DNA from: Zestomonas insulae
Lineage (GTDB): Bacteria; Pseudomonadota; Gammaproteobacteria; Pseudomonadales; Pseudomonadaceae
DNA length: 64,000 bases
Direction of reading: 5' to 3'
Assembly: GCF_016901015.1 (NCBI RefSeq)
Contig: NZ_JAFEUP010000006.1
Location: 310,001 to 374,000 of the forward strand
Shown piece after piece: positions 1 to 8,688 of the stretch (positions are counted from its first letter, which is position 1; each line of letters begins with the position of its first letter). A program made the position numbers and the translations under genes. The notes beneath the pieces are model-generated. The model did not search any database and had not been told where the DNA came from. It saw nothing but the letters and a program-made list of their open reading frames with translations.

Positions 1-49
1 GCTGCGGATTTTGCTGTCGATTCTAGCTAACGCCGAATCTGCACTCGCC

Positions 50-958
50 TCAAGCGTTGAGGGCTTTCATCGCGGTGTCGACGAACAGCGCGACCTGGGC
101 GTTGGCATCGTCACGCGGGCCGGCGCTGCTCCAGTCGGTGATCTGCTCGATCGCGGCTTCCACGTCTTCCGGAGCGACGTCACCGGCGATGTGCACCGGC
201 GCGGTCTCTTCCATGCGCACGGCGGTGAACACGCCAGCACCGGCGCCGAGGATCAGCTTGGTCGGGGCGTTTTCGCTGACCAGGTACAGGGCGCCCGGAG
301 TCACTTGCTCAGGACGGCTGGCCTTGAGCAGGGCTTCCGGCATCACGTCTTCGGTCATGCGCGTGGCGGCCATCGGCGCCAGGGTGTTGACGCGAATGTT
401 GTTCTTGCGGCCTTCGATGGCCAGCATGTTCATCAGGCCGACCACGGCCATCTTCGCCGCGCCGTAGTTGGCCTGGCCGAAGTTGCCGAACAGGCCGGCG
501 GCGGAGGTGGTCATCAGGATGCGCCCGTAGTTCTGCTCCTTCATCACGTCCCAGACGGCCTTGGAGCAGTTCATCGCGCCCATCAGATGGACGTTGATCA
601 CTGCGTGGATGTCGGCCAGATCCATCTTGGCGAACGACTTGTCACGCAGGATGCCGGCGTTGTTGATCAGGATGTCGACGCGGCCGAACTCGGCGACGGT
701 CTGGGCGACCATGGCCTGGACCTGCGCGAAGTCGGCGACGTTGGCGCCGTTGGCGATGGCGGTGCCGCCGGCCTGGCGGATTTCTTCGACCACGGCCAGG
801 GCGGACTCGGTGGAAGAACCGGTGCCGTCACGGCTGCCGCCGAAGTCGTTGATCACCAGCTTGGCGCCACGCTTGGCGAGTTCCAGTGCGTGAATGCGGC
901 CCAGGCCGTTGCCGGCGCCGGTGACAATGGCCACTTGGCCGTCGAAGCGAATGGTCAT
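50..958 (-). CDS. SDR-family 3-hydroxyacyl-CoA dehydrogenase (MFE-2 dehydrogenase-domain type)
   Basis: 302 aa. Classical short-chain dehydrogenase/reductase. The NAD(P) motif TGAGNGLG is at residues 13-20, NNAG at 99-102, the catalytic Ser near 152, and Tyr165/Lys169 in YGAAK. The opening residues and the roughly 100-residue extension after the Rossmann core resemble the dehydrogenase half of peroxisomal multifunctional enzyme 2. The stand-alone protein is clearly a paralogue of the SDR half of the fusion at 26879-28696. Expected role: NAD-dependent oxidation of a (3R)-hydroxyacyl-CoA, or a related alcohol on a CoA ester. It is the last gene of a minus-strand set (crotonase, thiolase, SDR). 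The start is supported by GAGG 8 nt upstream. Family assignment is firm; stereochemistry and substrate are inferred. Confidence 0.88.
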   Translation of the reverse strand: MTIRFDGQVAIVTGAGNGLGRIHALELAKRGAKLVINDFGGSRDGTGSSTESALAVVEEIRQAGGTAIANGANVADFAQVQAMVAQTVAEFGRVDILINNAGILRDKSFAKMDLADIHAVINVHLMGAMNCSKAVWDVMKEQNYGRILMTTSAAGLFGNFGQANYGAAKMAVVGLMNMLAIEGRKNNIRVNTLAPMAATRMTEDVMPEALLKASRPEQVTPGALYLVSENAPTKLILGAGAGVFTAVRMEETAPVHIAGDVAPEDVEAAIEQITDWSSAGPRDDANAQVALFVDTAMKALNA

Positions 959-1027
959 CTTGTTAACCTCAAATTCAGTGAGTAGCGAAGGGTGCGGCGC
1001 GGCCGGGGAGGGCCGCGCCTCAGGTCA

Positions 1028-2272
1028 TCAGGCGCGGCTGAAGATGCCGACGTGCTCGGTCGATTCCTCGACGCGCCACAGGCCGCCGCCGTTGCCCTGC
1101 AGGGCGATGCGTGCGCCTTCCACCTGGCGCGGGCCGCAGTTACCGCGCAGCTGCTCGACCAGCTCGAAGATCTGGCCGATGCCGGTGGCGCCGATCGGGT
1201 GGCCCTTGGATTCCAGGCCGCCCGACGGGTTGACCGGCAGACGGCCGCCCAGCGCGCTGTCGCCGCGCTCGGCATCCACGCCGCTCATGCCCGGTTCGCA
1301 GAGACCCAGGGCTTCGATGGCGAGCAGCTCGCCGATGGCGGTGGCGTCGTGCACTTCGGCCACGTCGACGTCGGACGGGCTGATCCCGGCCTGCTCGAAC
1401 GCCGCCTTGCCAGCCAGGTGCGTGCAGCCCTTGTCGAAGTCTTCAGCGGCGCGTGCCGAGGCCGAGCGCACCACCGAGGCCAGCACCTTGATCGCGCGGT
1501 TCTTGTCGAAGCCGTACTTCTTCAGCGCCGACTCGGTGCAGAGGATCGCCGCGGCGGCGCCGTCGGAGATCGGCGAGCACATCGGCAGGGTGATCGGGTA
1601 GGTGATCGGCGGCGCGGCGAGGATTTCCTCGATGCTCATGGCGTTGCGGTACTGCGAGCGCTCGTTGTGCACCGAATGGCCGTGGTTCTTCGACGACACG
1701 GCAGCCAGCTGGCGCTGGGTGATGCCGTAGCGCTCCATCAGGCCGCCACGGCCGAGGGCCGCGTAGACGTCCATGAACGGGCTGTAGGGGTTCTTCGACT
1801 GCGAACCTTCCGGCGGCACGATGCTCTTGCCCATGGCTGCCAGGTAGTTCTTGTTGTCCTCGAAGGTCTCGATGTCCCAGGCCGACTCGAAGGCGGAGAA
1901 CATCTTGGCCTTGTCGCTGTAGAACATCTTCTCCGCGCCGACGGCGATGGCAACGTCAGCGGCACCGGCTTGCAGCTGGGTGACCGCCAAGCTGAAGGCG
2001 TGGCTGGAGGAGGCGCAGGCGCCTTCGATGTTGAAGATCGGGATGCCGTCCAGGCCCAGCGGCAGCAGGGCGACCTGGCCACGGATCATGTGCTGGCCGT
2101 CGAAGTGGCCCTGGGTGCAGTTGCCGAAGAAGCCAACCTGAATCCACTTGCGGTCGCAACCGGCGTCTTTCAGGGCGTCTTCGACGGCCCAGGCGGTGAG
2201 TTGCTTGACGGTTTTGTCCACGTGGCGACCGAATTTGGTCATGCCCACGCCGACGATATAGACGTTTTCCAT
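1028..2272 (-). CDS. SCP2-type thiolase / lipid-transfer-protein-like acyl-CoA acetyltransferase
   Basis: 414 aa, thiolase fold, somewhat longer than its paralogues at 8689 and 37947. The nucleophilic Cys86 lies in EGACASSSHA. The HDA motif (VHDATAIGE) and the C-terminal NPSGGLESKGHPIGATG with the catalytic His are all present, so it should be an active thiolase. SCP2-type thiolases typically cleave 3-ketoacyl-CoA esters with branched or bulky acyl chains. It lies between the crotonase at 2371 and the SDR at 50, with gaps of 98 and 69 nt, and is probably co-transcribed with them. The start has an AGGAG ribosome site. Chain-length preference cannot be read from sequence. Confidence 0.9.
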   Translation of the reverse strand: MENVYIVGVGMTKFGRHVDKTVKQLTAWAVEDALKDAGCDRKWIQVGFFGNCTQGHFDGQHMIRGQVALLPLGLDGIPIFNIEGACASSSHAFSLAVTQLQAGAADVAIAVGAEKMFYSDKAKMFSAFESAWDIETFEDNKNYLAAMGKSIVPPEGSQSKNPYSPFMDVYAALGRGGLMERYGITQRQLAAVSSKNHGHSVHNERSQYRNAMSIEEILAAPPITYPITLPMCSPISDGAAAAILCTESALKKYGFDKNRAIKVLASVVRSASARAAEDFDKGCTHLAGKAAFEQAGISPSDVDVAEVHDATAIGELLAIEALGLCEPGMSGVDAERGDSALGGRLPVNPSGGLESKGHPIGATGIGQIFELVEQLRGNCGPRQVEGARIALQGNGGGLWRVEESTEHVGIFSRA

Positions 2273-2282
2273 TTCTACTCCT

Positions 2283-2331
2283 GCACGATCTGCTGCGCGT
2301 CGGCATAGCTGCGTTGGGCTCGCGAGATCAT
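2283..2331. repeat. Short form of a CGATCTGCTGCGCG...CGCGAGATCG palindromic repeat
   Basis: The gap between the crotonase and thiolase genes carries ACGATCTGCTGCGCGTCGGC at one end and GGCTCGCGAGATCATGG at the other. The same two ends bracket a longer element at 39145-39266. The termini are near inverted copies (CGATCT / AGATCG). Here the middle is only a few bases, so this looks like a deleted copy of the longer element. Confidence 0.5.
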
Positions 2332-2370
2332 GGCTATTGGTTGAGTGACGGGATCAGTAGCCCTTGCCGA

Positions 2371-3144
2371 TCAATAACCTTTAAAAGCCGGCTTGCGCTT
2401 CTCAGCGAAGGCGCGCACGCCTTCGGCCATGTCGTAGGAGCGCTGGTGGTCGCGCAGCGCCAGCAGTTCGTGGCGCAGCGCATCGGCGCGGCTCTTGTCG
2501 GTGGCTTCGTCACAGACTTTCTTCATCTTGCGCAGCACCAGCGGGCTCTTGTCGGCGAGCTTGTCGCCAATCGCCTGGACGCGGGCGACCAGTTCATCGT
2601 CGGCCACCACTTCACTGACCAGACCGTATTGCTTCATGTCCGCAGCCGGCAGGGCGTCGCCGGTGAACAACATGTACTTGGCGATGTTCTCCGGAATCTT
2701 GCGCGGCAGTACGGCAGCGCCACCGCCACCCGGGAACACGCCGAAGTTGGAGTGCGCGTCGCCGAAGCTGGCGCTCTCGGCGGCGATCACGAAGTCGCAG
2801 CACAGCACGGTTTCCAGACCACCGGCCAGGGCCATGCCGTTGACCGCGGCGATCACCGGTTTAGGGAAGACGCGCAGGCGGTCGAAGAACGCCACGATGG
2901 TGTCCAGCAGGTCCATTTCGCCCGGCTGAGGGGTGCCGCCGGCCTTCAGGTCGGCGCCGGCGCAGAACGCTCGGCCGGTGGCGGTCAGGGCGACCACGCG
3001 CACGCTGGCGTCATGTTCCCAGCCTTTCAGACACTCGATCATCGCATCGAGCATGTCGCGGTTGAGGGCGTTCATGGCCTTCGGCCGGGTCAAGGTGATC
3101 CAGCCCACCTGGCCCTTCACTTCAAAGGAAACCGACTCGCTCAT
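2371..3144 (-). CDS. Enoyl-CoA hydratase/isomerase (crotonase) family protein
   Basis: 257 aa, crotonase family of normal length. The oxyanion-hole segments AFCAGADLK (about 59-67) and MALAGGLE (104-111) are present. Of the two hydratase glutamates known from rat mitochondrial enoyl-CoA hydratase, the first is kept (Glu111 in AGGLE) but the second is replaced by His131 (FGDAH where FGxPE is usual). It may therefore be a slow hydratase, an isomerase or another crotonase-fold reaction. It is the first gene of the three-gene minus-strand set ending at 50. The start is supported by GAGG 8 nt upstream. The 360-nt region upstream separates it from divergently transcribed LuxR regulator 1. Confidence 0.86.
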   Translation of the reverse strand: MSESVSFEVKGQVGWITLTRPKAMNALNRDMLDAMIECLKGWEHDASVRVVALTATGRAFCAGADLKAGGTPQPGEMDLLDTIVAFFDRLRVFPKPVIAAVNGMALAGGLETVLCCDFVIAAESASFGDAHSNFGVFPGGGGAAVLPRKIPENIAKYMLFTGDALPAADMKQYGLVSEVVADDELVARVQAIGDKLADKSPLVLRKMKKVCDEATDKSRADALRHELLALRDHQRSYDMAEGVRAFAEKRKPAFKGY

Positions 3145-3504
3145 TTCTTATCCTCGCTCAGCTTGCAAATGGCGTTTTGGGTCAGATGTGACGTTACGTC
3201 AGGCGCTTTCGGACCCACCCCTCCCTTAATGGACGGGTGGGGAGGGGAGTGGGTGTCAGGCGTGCGCAGCGGGCTTACCATCGGGCTGCGGCGTGGTCCG
3301 GGGCCGCTATCCACGGGGTGGCGGCGGGCGTCCTGCCGGCGGCGCGGATGGCGGGAATTGCCATGGGCGGGTCGGCGCAGGCCTGCCAGGCTAGGCGGCT
3401 TTATCGGTATGCCGGGCGGGGCGACTCGCCCCGGACCTGCCATGATGGTGTTGACGGTCGGCTCTGCGTGGCGCGGCCGATGGGCAAGGCGGAGCAGTCA
3501 ATCG
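3145..3504. other. Divergent intergenic region, 360 nt, with operator candidate and GC-run hairpin
   Basis: The region lies between the minus-strand crotonase and plus-strand LuxR regulator 1. It contains a perfect dyad TGACGT-T-ACGTCA at 3189-3201, 45 nt upstream of the crotonase start. It also contains a C-run/G-run hairpin (CCCCTCCC 3218-3225, GGGAGGGG 3240-3247). No protein-coding frame of conserved character was recognised; the long frame that runs through it into the LuxR gene is an open-frame artefact. Confidence 0.6.
3189..3201. promoter_or_regulatory. Perfect palindrome TGACGTTACGTCA, candidate operator
   Basis: Two 6-bp arms flank a single central T, in the divergent control region of the crotonase-thiolase-SDR set and LuxR regulator 1. 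Its position upstream of the minus-strand start suits a regulator site. I did not find the same full palindrome in the other intergenic regions read. Function is inferred only from symmetry and location. Confidence 0.35.
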
Positions 3505-6207
3505 ATGCAAACCACGGTAATGAATTCCGAGAATCTGCTGGTCGCGACCAAGTTCTCGCCACCGCGACTGAACACGCGGCACATCCCGCGCGCGCACCTG
3601 CTCGGCCGCCTGCGCGAGGCGCAGGACAGCACCGTCACGCTGATTACTGGCGGAGCGGGGTTCGGCAAGACCATCCTGCTCGCGCAATGGCGGCAGGAAC
3701 TGATGAAGGCCGGGGTCGAGGTCGCCTGGCTGTCGTTCAGCCATGACGACAAGGAGTTCCAGAGCTTCTTCTCCTACCTGCTGACGGCCCTGCAGCACCT
3801 GGGCATCCAGATCGACGGCGAGATGCTCAATGCCGACGGCGGCGACCAGTCGATGAACGCGGTGGTCGCCGTGGTGACCCGCGCGGCGGAGGAGATCGGT
3901 CGCGAGCTGTACCTGCTGATCGACGACTACCAGCACATCGAGGCGCCGTCGGCGCATCGGCTGATCCAGAAGCTGCTCGACCACTGCCCGGCCAACCTGC
4001 ACATCGTGATCGCCTCGCGCACCATTCCGCCGCTCAGCCTCGGCCGGCTGCGCATGCAGGGCTATGTCGCGGAAATCGACTTTGCCGAGCTGCCGTTCGA
4101 CCTGGACGAGACCAAGGCGTTCTTCGAGCAGAACCTCAGCAGCCTGACCCTCACCGCCGACGAGGACCGCCTGATTCATGACCTGACCGGCGGCTGGCCG
4201 GCCAGCCTGCAGCCGATCGCCACCATGCTGCGCGTGCGCCCGGCCAAGCGCGCCAAGCTGCGCTCGCTGCTGTGGAAGTCGTCCGATCTGCAGGCCTACC
4301 TCGCCGAGGACGTGGTGGCCTGCCTGCCCGAGGAACTGGTCGAGCTGATGGAGAAGATCTCGATCTTCCGGCGCTTCAACGCCGAGCTGGCCGAGTTCGT
4401 CGCCCAGGACCCGCGCGCCGCCGAGCTGATCCGCCTGGCCGAGGACGAGAACCTGCTGATCTACCGGGTGGAGTCGGACGACCGCCTGCCGTGGTATCGC
4501 TTCCATCCGCTGTTCGGCGAGTTCCTCGCGCAGCGCCTGGCGCAGCAGGGCCAGGCTGTGGTCGAGGCGCTGCACGGGCGGGCCAGCCAGTGGTTCGCCG
4601 AGCACGACTTCCTCGCCGAATCGATCCGCCACGCCAACCTGAGCGGCGATCTCGACTACGCGGTGAGCGCCCTCGAAGAGGCCGCGACCACCACCTGGAG
4701 CATGGCCTACATCGGGCCGATGCTGCACCTGCTCGACCGCCTGCCGCAGGAAACCCTGTTCGCCCACCCGCGGCTGTTCGTCCTCGGTTGCCTGACCTAC
4801 GCGCTCACGGCGCGGCCGGAGAAGGCCGAGCGCTGGCTGGAGCAGATCCGCCGCACCGAGGCGGCGAAGAACCCGGCGATTTCCTCGCGCTTCGCCCTGG
4901 CTGACGCCGCCGTGGCGATGCAGCTCGACGACCTCAAGCGGGTCATCGACCTGCTCGAGCCGGCGCTCAAGGCGCCGGTGGAGAATCGCTCGCTGCGCTA
5001 CATCAGCCTGTCGGCGCTGGTGGTGGCCTACCTGGCGATGGGGCGTTTCGAGGACGTGCGGCGGCTGTTCGATGACAACCCGATCAACCCGGACGACCGC
5101 GACAACGACATGGCCATGGTCTTCGAAAGCAACCGCGCGCTGGCCTACCTGACCCGCGGCAGCGTGCGCGAGGCCGAGCGCATCGGCGCCGGCGTGCTGG
5201 CGCGCGCCGAGGCTGGCTATGGGCGTGGCTCGGTGGCCGCCAACCTGTGCGCCTCGACGCTGAGCGACGCTTATTACGAGCTCGATCGCATTGATGACGC
5301 GCTGGCGGTGCTGGCCAACCGCTCGGGCATTCTGCAGTTCTCGATGCCGGACGTGATGGCGCGCGCCTCGTTGTGCCGCTCGCGTATCGAAGTGCTGCGC
5401 GGCGAGCCGCAGGATGCCCTGCGCTTCCTCGAAGACCAGGCGGCGCACTTTCACCTGCTCGGCTTGAGCCGGCCGCAGGCGGCGATGATTGCCGAGCAGG
5501 CCGCCCTGCTGCTGGCGATGGGTGAGCGGCGCCAGGCCGGTGAGCTGCTGGCACGTCTGCAGGCCCTGGCGGAGCAGGGCAGCAGCGCCGGCGGCCACGG
5601 TGAGATCGCCGCGATCACCGCGGCGGTGCGCGCGCGCACCGCGATTGCCGACCGCGACCCGGCTGCCGCGCTGCTGGCGCTGGCCGAGGTGCGGAGCTTT
5701 GGTGAGCTGCATGGGCGCGGCCGGGCCATGGTCAAGACCAACCTGCTCGCGGCCATCGCCCACGACATGCAGGATGACCGCGAAGCCGCCGCCGCCGAGC
5801 TGGCCGAGGCCCTGCAGACCGGCGCCACACTCGGCCTGGTGCGCACCCTGCTCGACGAGAGCGAAGCGATGGAGCTGCTCGAGCAGCTGCGCGCCGACTT
5901 GCCGCTGGACGCCTTCACCAGCCAGTACCTGACCGATCTGCTGGCGCACCTGGCGGCGGAGGAGGGCGCGGCGGGTGCGGCGCTGGCGCGCGACGCCAGC
6001 AGCGGCCAGCCGGCGGTGCTGACCCCGCGCGAGCTGGAAATCCTCAGCCTGATCTCCCAGGCGATGTCCAACAAGCGCATCGCCCTGACCCTCAACCTGA
6101 CGTTCGGCACGGTGAAGTGGAACGTCAAGAACATCCTCGCCAAGCTCGGCGTGTCGAGCCGCTACGGCGCGATCACCGCGGCCCGCCAGCAGGGCCTGAT
6201 CAAGTAG
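3505..6207 (+). CDS. MalT-like LuxR-family ATP-binding transcriptional regulator 1
   Basis: 900 aa from the chosen ATG. Layout follows the large LAL/MalT class: Walker A GGAGFGKT at about 49-56, a Walker B-like LYLLIDDY, a winged-helix/TPR-like middle, and a C-terminal LuxR helix-turn-helix starting at LTPRELEILSLI. MalT-class proteins bind ATP and an inducer, then activate sigma70 promoters. The frame is open far upstream, but homology with regulators 2 and 3 begins at the LLVATKFSPPR segment. That supports ATG 3505 (MQTTVMNSENL) or ATG 3520 (MNSENL). The HTH turn reads NLTFGTVKWN, where regulators 2 and 3 have NISLETVKWN, so its DNA target probably differs. It stands alone, divergent from 2371-3144 and upstream of the 6515 operon. 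Confidence 0.92.
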   Translation: MQTTVMNSENLLVATKFSPPRLNTRHIPRAHLLGRLREAQDSTVTLITGGAGFGKTILLAQWRQELMKAGVEVAWLSFSHDDKEFQSFFSYLLTALQHLGIQIDGEMLNADGGDQSMNAVVAVVTRAAEEIGRELYLLIDDYQHIEAPSAHRLIQKLLDHCPANLHIVIASRTIPPLSLGRLRMQGYVAEIDFAELPFDLDETKAFFEQNLSSLTLTADEDRLIHDLTGGWPASLQPIATMLRVRPAKRAKLRSLLWKSSDLQAYLAEDVVACLPEELVELMEKISIFRRFNAELAEFVAQDPRAAELIRLAEDENLLIYRVESDDRLPWYRFHPLFGEFLAQRLAQQGQAVVEALHGRASQWFAEHDFLAESIRHANLSGDLDYAVSALEEAATTTWSMAYIGPMLHLLDRLPQETLFAHPRLFVLGCLTYALTARPEKAERWLEQIRRTEAAKNPAISSRFALADAAVAMQLDDLKRVIDLLEPALKAPVENRSLRYISLSALVVAYLAMGRFEDVRRLFDDNPINPDDRDNDMAMVFESNRALAYLTRGSVREAERIGAGVLARAEAGYGRGSVAANLCASTLSDAYYELDRIDDALAVLANRSGILQFSMPDVMARASLCRSRIEVLRGEPQDALRFLEDQAAHFHLLGLSRPQAAMIAEQAALLLAMGERRQAGELLARLQALAEQGSSAGGHGEIAAITAAVRARTAIADRDPAAALLALAEVRSFGELHGRGRAMVKTNLLAAIAHDMQDDREAAAAELAEALQTGATLGLVRTLLDESEAMELLEQLRADLPLDAFTSQYLTDLLAHLAAEEGAAGAALARDASSGQPAVLTPRELEILSLISQAMSNKRIALTLNLTFGTVKWNVKNILAKLGVSSRYGAITAARQQGLIK

Positions 6208-6514
6208 GCCCATCTCTCCGAGCTTTTTGTAGGAGCGGATTTATCCGCGATGCGGGCACGTCTGCATCGCGAATAAATTCGCTCCTACAGATTCTTCCAG
6301 GCAGCCGTGTTCAACCTGAACTGGGAAGTTATCCGGGGGGGCTATCGCCCCTCCCAATAGGGAAGGAGCGACGCTGAAGGTAGTCATCTCATTCTGTAGG
6401 TGTGGACGAACCGACGGCCTTCCGTGGCCAGTGGCCTTATGGCGCCGCCGCGGATCAGGCCGCGCAGCAAAGCGCTGTGTCGGTGGACGAGCCCCCAGAC
6501 AGACGAGGAAGACA
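6208..6514. other. Intergenic region, 307 nt, with REP-type hairpin
   Basis: The region follows LuxR regulator 1 and precedes the ACAD operon. It contains the REP-type inverted repeat at 6228-6289 and a degenerate CCCCTCCC/GGGA-type hairpin near 6346-6370. The promoter of the 6515 operon is expected in the last 150 nt, but I see no convincing -35/-10 pair. No gene was seen. Confidence 0.5.
6228..6289. repeat. REP-type inverted repeat, copy A
   Basis: The left arm starts TGTAGGAGCGGATTTATCCG (6228) and the right arm ends ATAAATTCGCTCCTACA (6289). The arms are about 26 bp, nearly perfect inverted copies, separated by a 10-nt loop. This is the widespread Pseudomonas 'GTAGGAGCG' repeat class. 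It sits just after the stop codon of LuxR regulator 1 and may help terminate or stabilise its transcript. A second copy lies at 12258-12319. Confidence 0.85.
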
Positions 6515-7657
6515 ATGAGCGATACATCTGCAGCGTTCCTGAGCGAGCAGGAAGTCATGATCCGCGATTCCGCCCGCAAGGTGGCCCAGGAGGTGGTCGC
6601 GCCGACTGCCGCCGAGCGCGATCGCACGGGCGCCTGGCCGCGGGCGGAGCTGAATGCGATCGCCGAACTCGGCTTCCTCGGCATGCACATCCCCGAAGAG
6701 TACGGCGGCGTCGGCCTCAGCTTCGTCGAGTACTGCCTGACCATCGAGGAATTTGCCGCGGTCGATGCCGGCTTTGCCACCGCCCTGCATGTACACAACT
6801 CCGTGGCCCTGTCGATCTACCGCGACGGTACCGAGGAGCAGCGGCAGCAATGGCTGCCGGCGATGATTAGTGGCGAAAAGATCGGCTGCTTCCTGCTCAG
6901 TGAACCGCACGCCGGTTCGGATACCGCCGCGTTCCGCACCTCGGCGCGCCGCGATGGCGATCACTATGTGTTGAATGGCAGCAAGCAGTTCATCTCCAAC
7001 GGCGGCGAAGCCGGCGTGGCCATCGTGGTGGCCGTCACCAACAAGGACGCCGGCAAGAAAGGTGTCAGCCTGATCATGGTCGACCCCAGCACCCCGGGCT
7101 TCGCGGTCACCCGCAACGAGGAAAAGATGGGCCAGCGCACCGCCAACCTGGCGGCGATCCAGATGGAAGACTGCCGGGCGCCGCTGAGCAACCTGCTGGG
7201 CGCCGAAGGGGCCGGCTACAAGCACATCATTGCCGGGCTGGACGAAGGCCGGGTGGCGATTGCTGCACTGGCCAACGGGGTGGCGCGCGCGGCCCTGGAA
7301 GCCGCGGTGAAGTACGCCAAGGAGCGCGAAGCCTACGGCGCGCCGATCATCAATCTGCAGGGCGTGGCGTTCGATCTGGCCGACATGGCGACCCAGGTGG
7401 AGGTGTCGCACGTGTACATGCTGCACGCCGCCCGTCTGTGCCAGGCCGGAGTGCGCTGCCCGAAGGAGGCCTCGCTGATCAAGCTGTTCGCCAGCGAGAT
7501 GGTCGAGAAGGTCTGCTCGGATGCGATCCAGGTCCACGGCGGCTATGGCTACCTCAACGACTTCCCGGTCGAGCGCTTCTACCGCGATGCACGGGTGATC
7601 AAGATCTACGAAGGCACCAGCCACATCCAGAAGCTGATCATCTCGCGCAACCTGTAA
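6515..7657 (+). CDS. Acyl-CoA dehydrogenase (short/medium-chain type)
   Basis: 380 aa, FAD-dependent alpha,beta-desaturation of an acyl-CoA. The FAD/substrate motif LLSEPHAGSD and the region GSKQFISNG are present. The catalytic Glu366 lies in KIYEGTSHIQ, the position used by short- and medium-chain ACADs, and SCAD-like DEGRVAIAALA occurs in the C-terminal helical domain. The start at ATG 6515 (MSDTSAAFLSEQ) follows GAGGAAG with good spacing; the longer frame upstream is not supported. It is the first gene of a plus-strand operon running to 12833. Electrons would pass to ETF. Substrate unknown. Confidence 0.92.
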   Translation: MSDTSAAFLSEQEVMIRDSARKVAQEVVAPTAAERDRTGAWPRAELNAIAELGFLGMHIPEEYGGVGLSFVEYCLTIEEFAAVDAGFATALHVHNSVALSIYRDGTEEQRQQWLPAMISGEKIGCFLLSEPHAGSDTAAFRTSARRDGDHYVLNGSKQFISNGGEAGVAIVVAVTNKDAGKKGVSLIMVDPSTPGFAVTRNEEKMGQRTANLAAIQMEDCRAPLSNLLGAEGAGYKHIIAGLDEGRVAIAALANGVARAALEAAVKYAKEREAYGAPIINLQGVAFDLADMATQVEVSHVYMLHAARLCQAGVRCPKEASLIKLFASEMVEKVCSDAIQVHGGYGYLNDFPVERFYRDARVIKIYEGTSHIQKLIISRNL

Positions 7658-7716
7658 TCGCCGCGCCCGGCCGCCCGCGTGCGGCCGGGTCGATCCAACC
7701 GTGAGGGAGCAGGATC

Positions 7717-8523
7717 ATGAGTAACCCGACAAACGCCGCGGTGCTGTACGAGAAGATCGGCAAGACCGCGGTGATCACCCTCAACCGGCCGCAGACCCGC
7801 AACGCCCTGGAAGAGGCGGTCATGGCCGCGCTGCCCGAAGCGGTACGCCGCGCGCGCGGCGACCGCTCGGTGGCCTCGGTGGTGCTGACCGGCGCCGGCG
7901 GCGCGTTCTGTTCCGGGGCCTACCTGGGCGAGGCGAACGACAACGAGAAGACCTTTATCGGTCGCGACATCGTGCTCGACTCGCAGGACTGGTTCGCCGA
8001 ACTGGCCAATATGGAAAAGCCGGTGATCTCGGCGGTCGACGGCGTCGCCGTGGGCGCCGGCTTCTCGATGGCGCTGGCCGCCGACTTCGTCTTCGTCTCG
8101 CCGCGCGCGCGGCTGATGCCGTCGTTTATCGGCGTTGGCCTGGTCCCGGACCTGGCGATGATGTACGTCCTGCCGCGTTTGGTCGGTCTGGCCAAGGCCA
8201 AGGAAATCATCTTCTCGGCGCGGCCAATCGCCGCCGAGGAGGCCGTCGCGCTGGGCATCGCCCAGGCGGTGGTGCCGGCGGAGAGTCTGCTGGACGAGGC
8301 GCTGTCGTTCGCCCGCCGCTTCGATGACGCCCCGCCCCGCGCGCTGGGCATGGCCAAGACCATCCTGAACCGCTCGTTCGAGACCGACCGCGCGGCGATG
8401 ACCCAGCTGGAGGCGGCGGCGCAATCGCTGTGCGTGGCCAGCGATTACCACGCCGAGGCGCTGCGCCGCTTCATGGCCAAGGAACCGGCGCTCTATCCGC
8501 CGTCTGTGCCGCGCCCGTCCTGA
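7717..8523 (+). CDS. Crotonase-family protein, PaaG-like enoyl-CoA isomerase candidate
   Basis: 268 aa. The oxyanion-hole segment AFCSGAYLGEA and GAGFSMALAAD place it in the crotonase family. Both hydratase glutamates are absent: Ser replaces the first (GAGFS) and Phe the second (MPSF). Instead Asp145 lies in GLVPD, the position of the catalytic Asp of PaaG-type delta3,delta2-enoyl-CoA isomerases. It is closely similar in this region and at the C-terminus to the crotonase at 43214-44041. I infer double-bond isomerisation rather than hydration, which is useful for unsaturated or alicyclic acyl groups. It lies 59 nt after the ACAD gene; GTGAGGGAGCAGG precedes the ATG. Confidence 0.85.
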   Translation: MSNPTNAAVLYEKIGKTAVITLNRPQTRNALEEAVMAALPEAVRRARGDRSVASVVLTGAGGAFCSGAYLGEANDNEKTFIGRDIVLDSQDWFAELANMEKPVISAVDGVAVGAGFSMALAADFVFVSPRARLMPSFIGVGLVPDLAMMYVLPRLVGLAKAKEIIFSARPIAAEEAVALGIAQAVVPAESLLDEALSFARRFDDAPPRALGMAKTILNRSFETDRAAMTQLEAAAQSLCVASDYHAEALRRFMAKEPALYPPSVPRPS

Positions 8524-8688
8524 GTAGCGCCGCTACGGTTCCCCCCCCCCTTCGATTGCCTGGAGGGGGAGGGGCAGCTGGCGCTTTCCAGCCCTACCCT
8601 GAAATTCGTCGCCTCACCGCCCGCCAGCCTTGCTCACCAGGGCCGGCGCTGGGCTGGTGGCTTACAGAAAAACGAGAGGAGTAAAGAC
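8524..8688. repeat. GC-run hairpin region between crotonase and thiolase genes
   Basis: The 165-nt gap contains a run of ten C (8541-8550), then a G-run arm (GGAGGGGGAGGGG, 8562-8574), then GCTGG...CCAGC. It is one of about ten C-run/G-run hairpins found at gene boundaries in this region. It could cause partial termination within the operon. No gene was seen. Confidence 0.5.

Noticed and set aside
2314..3504. N-terminal extension of LuxR regulator 1 by about 400 codons
   Set aside because: It lies antisense to the crotonase gene, has no domain pattern, and homology with regulators 2 and 3 starts only after 3505.
3391..6213. Very long minus-strand open frame (about 940 codons) opposite LuxR regulator 1, and similar antisense frames opposite 8689-11082, 14806-17481, 21568-24243 and 44160-46943
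   Set aside because: Their translations are rich in Arg, Gly, Gln and His with no domain pattern, as expected from GC-rich third-position bias opposite real genes.
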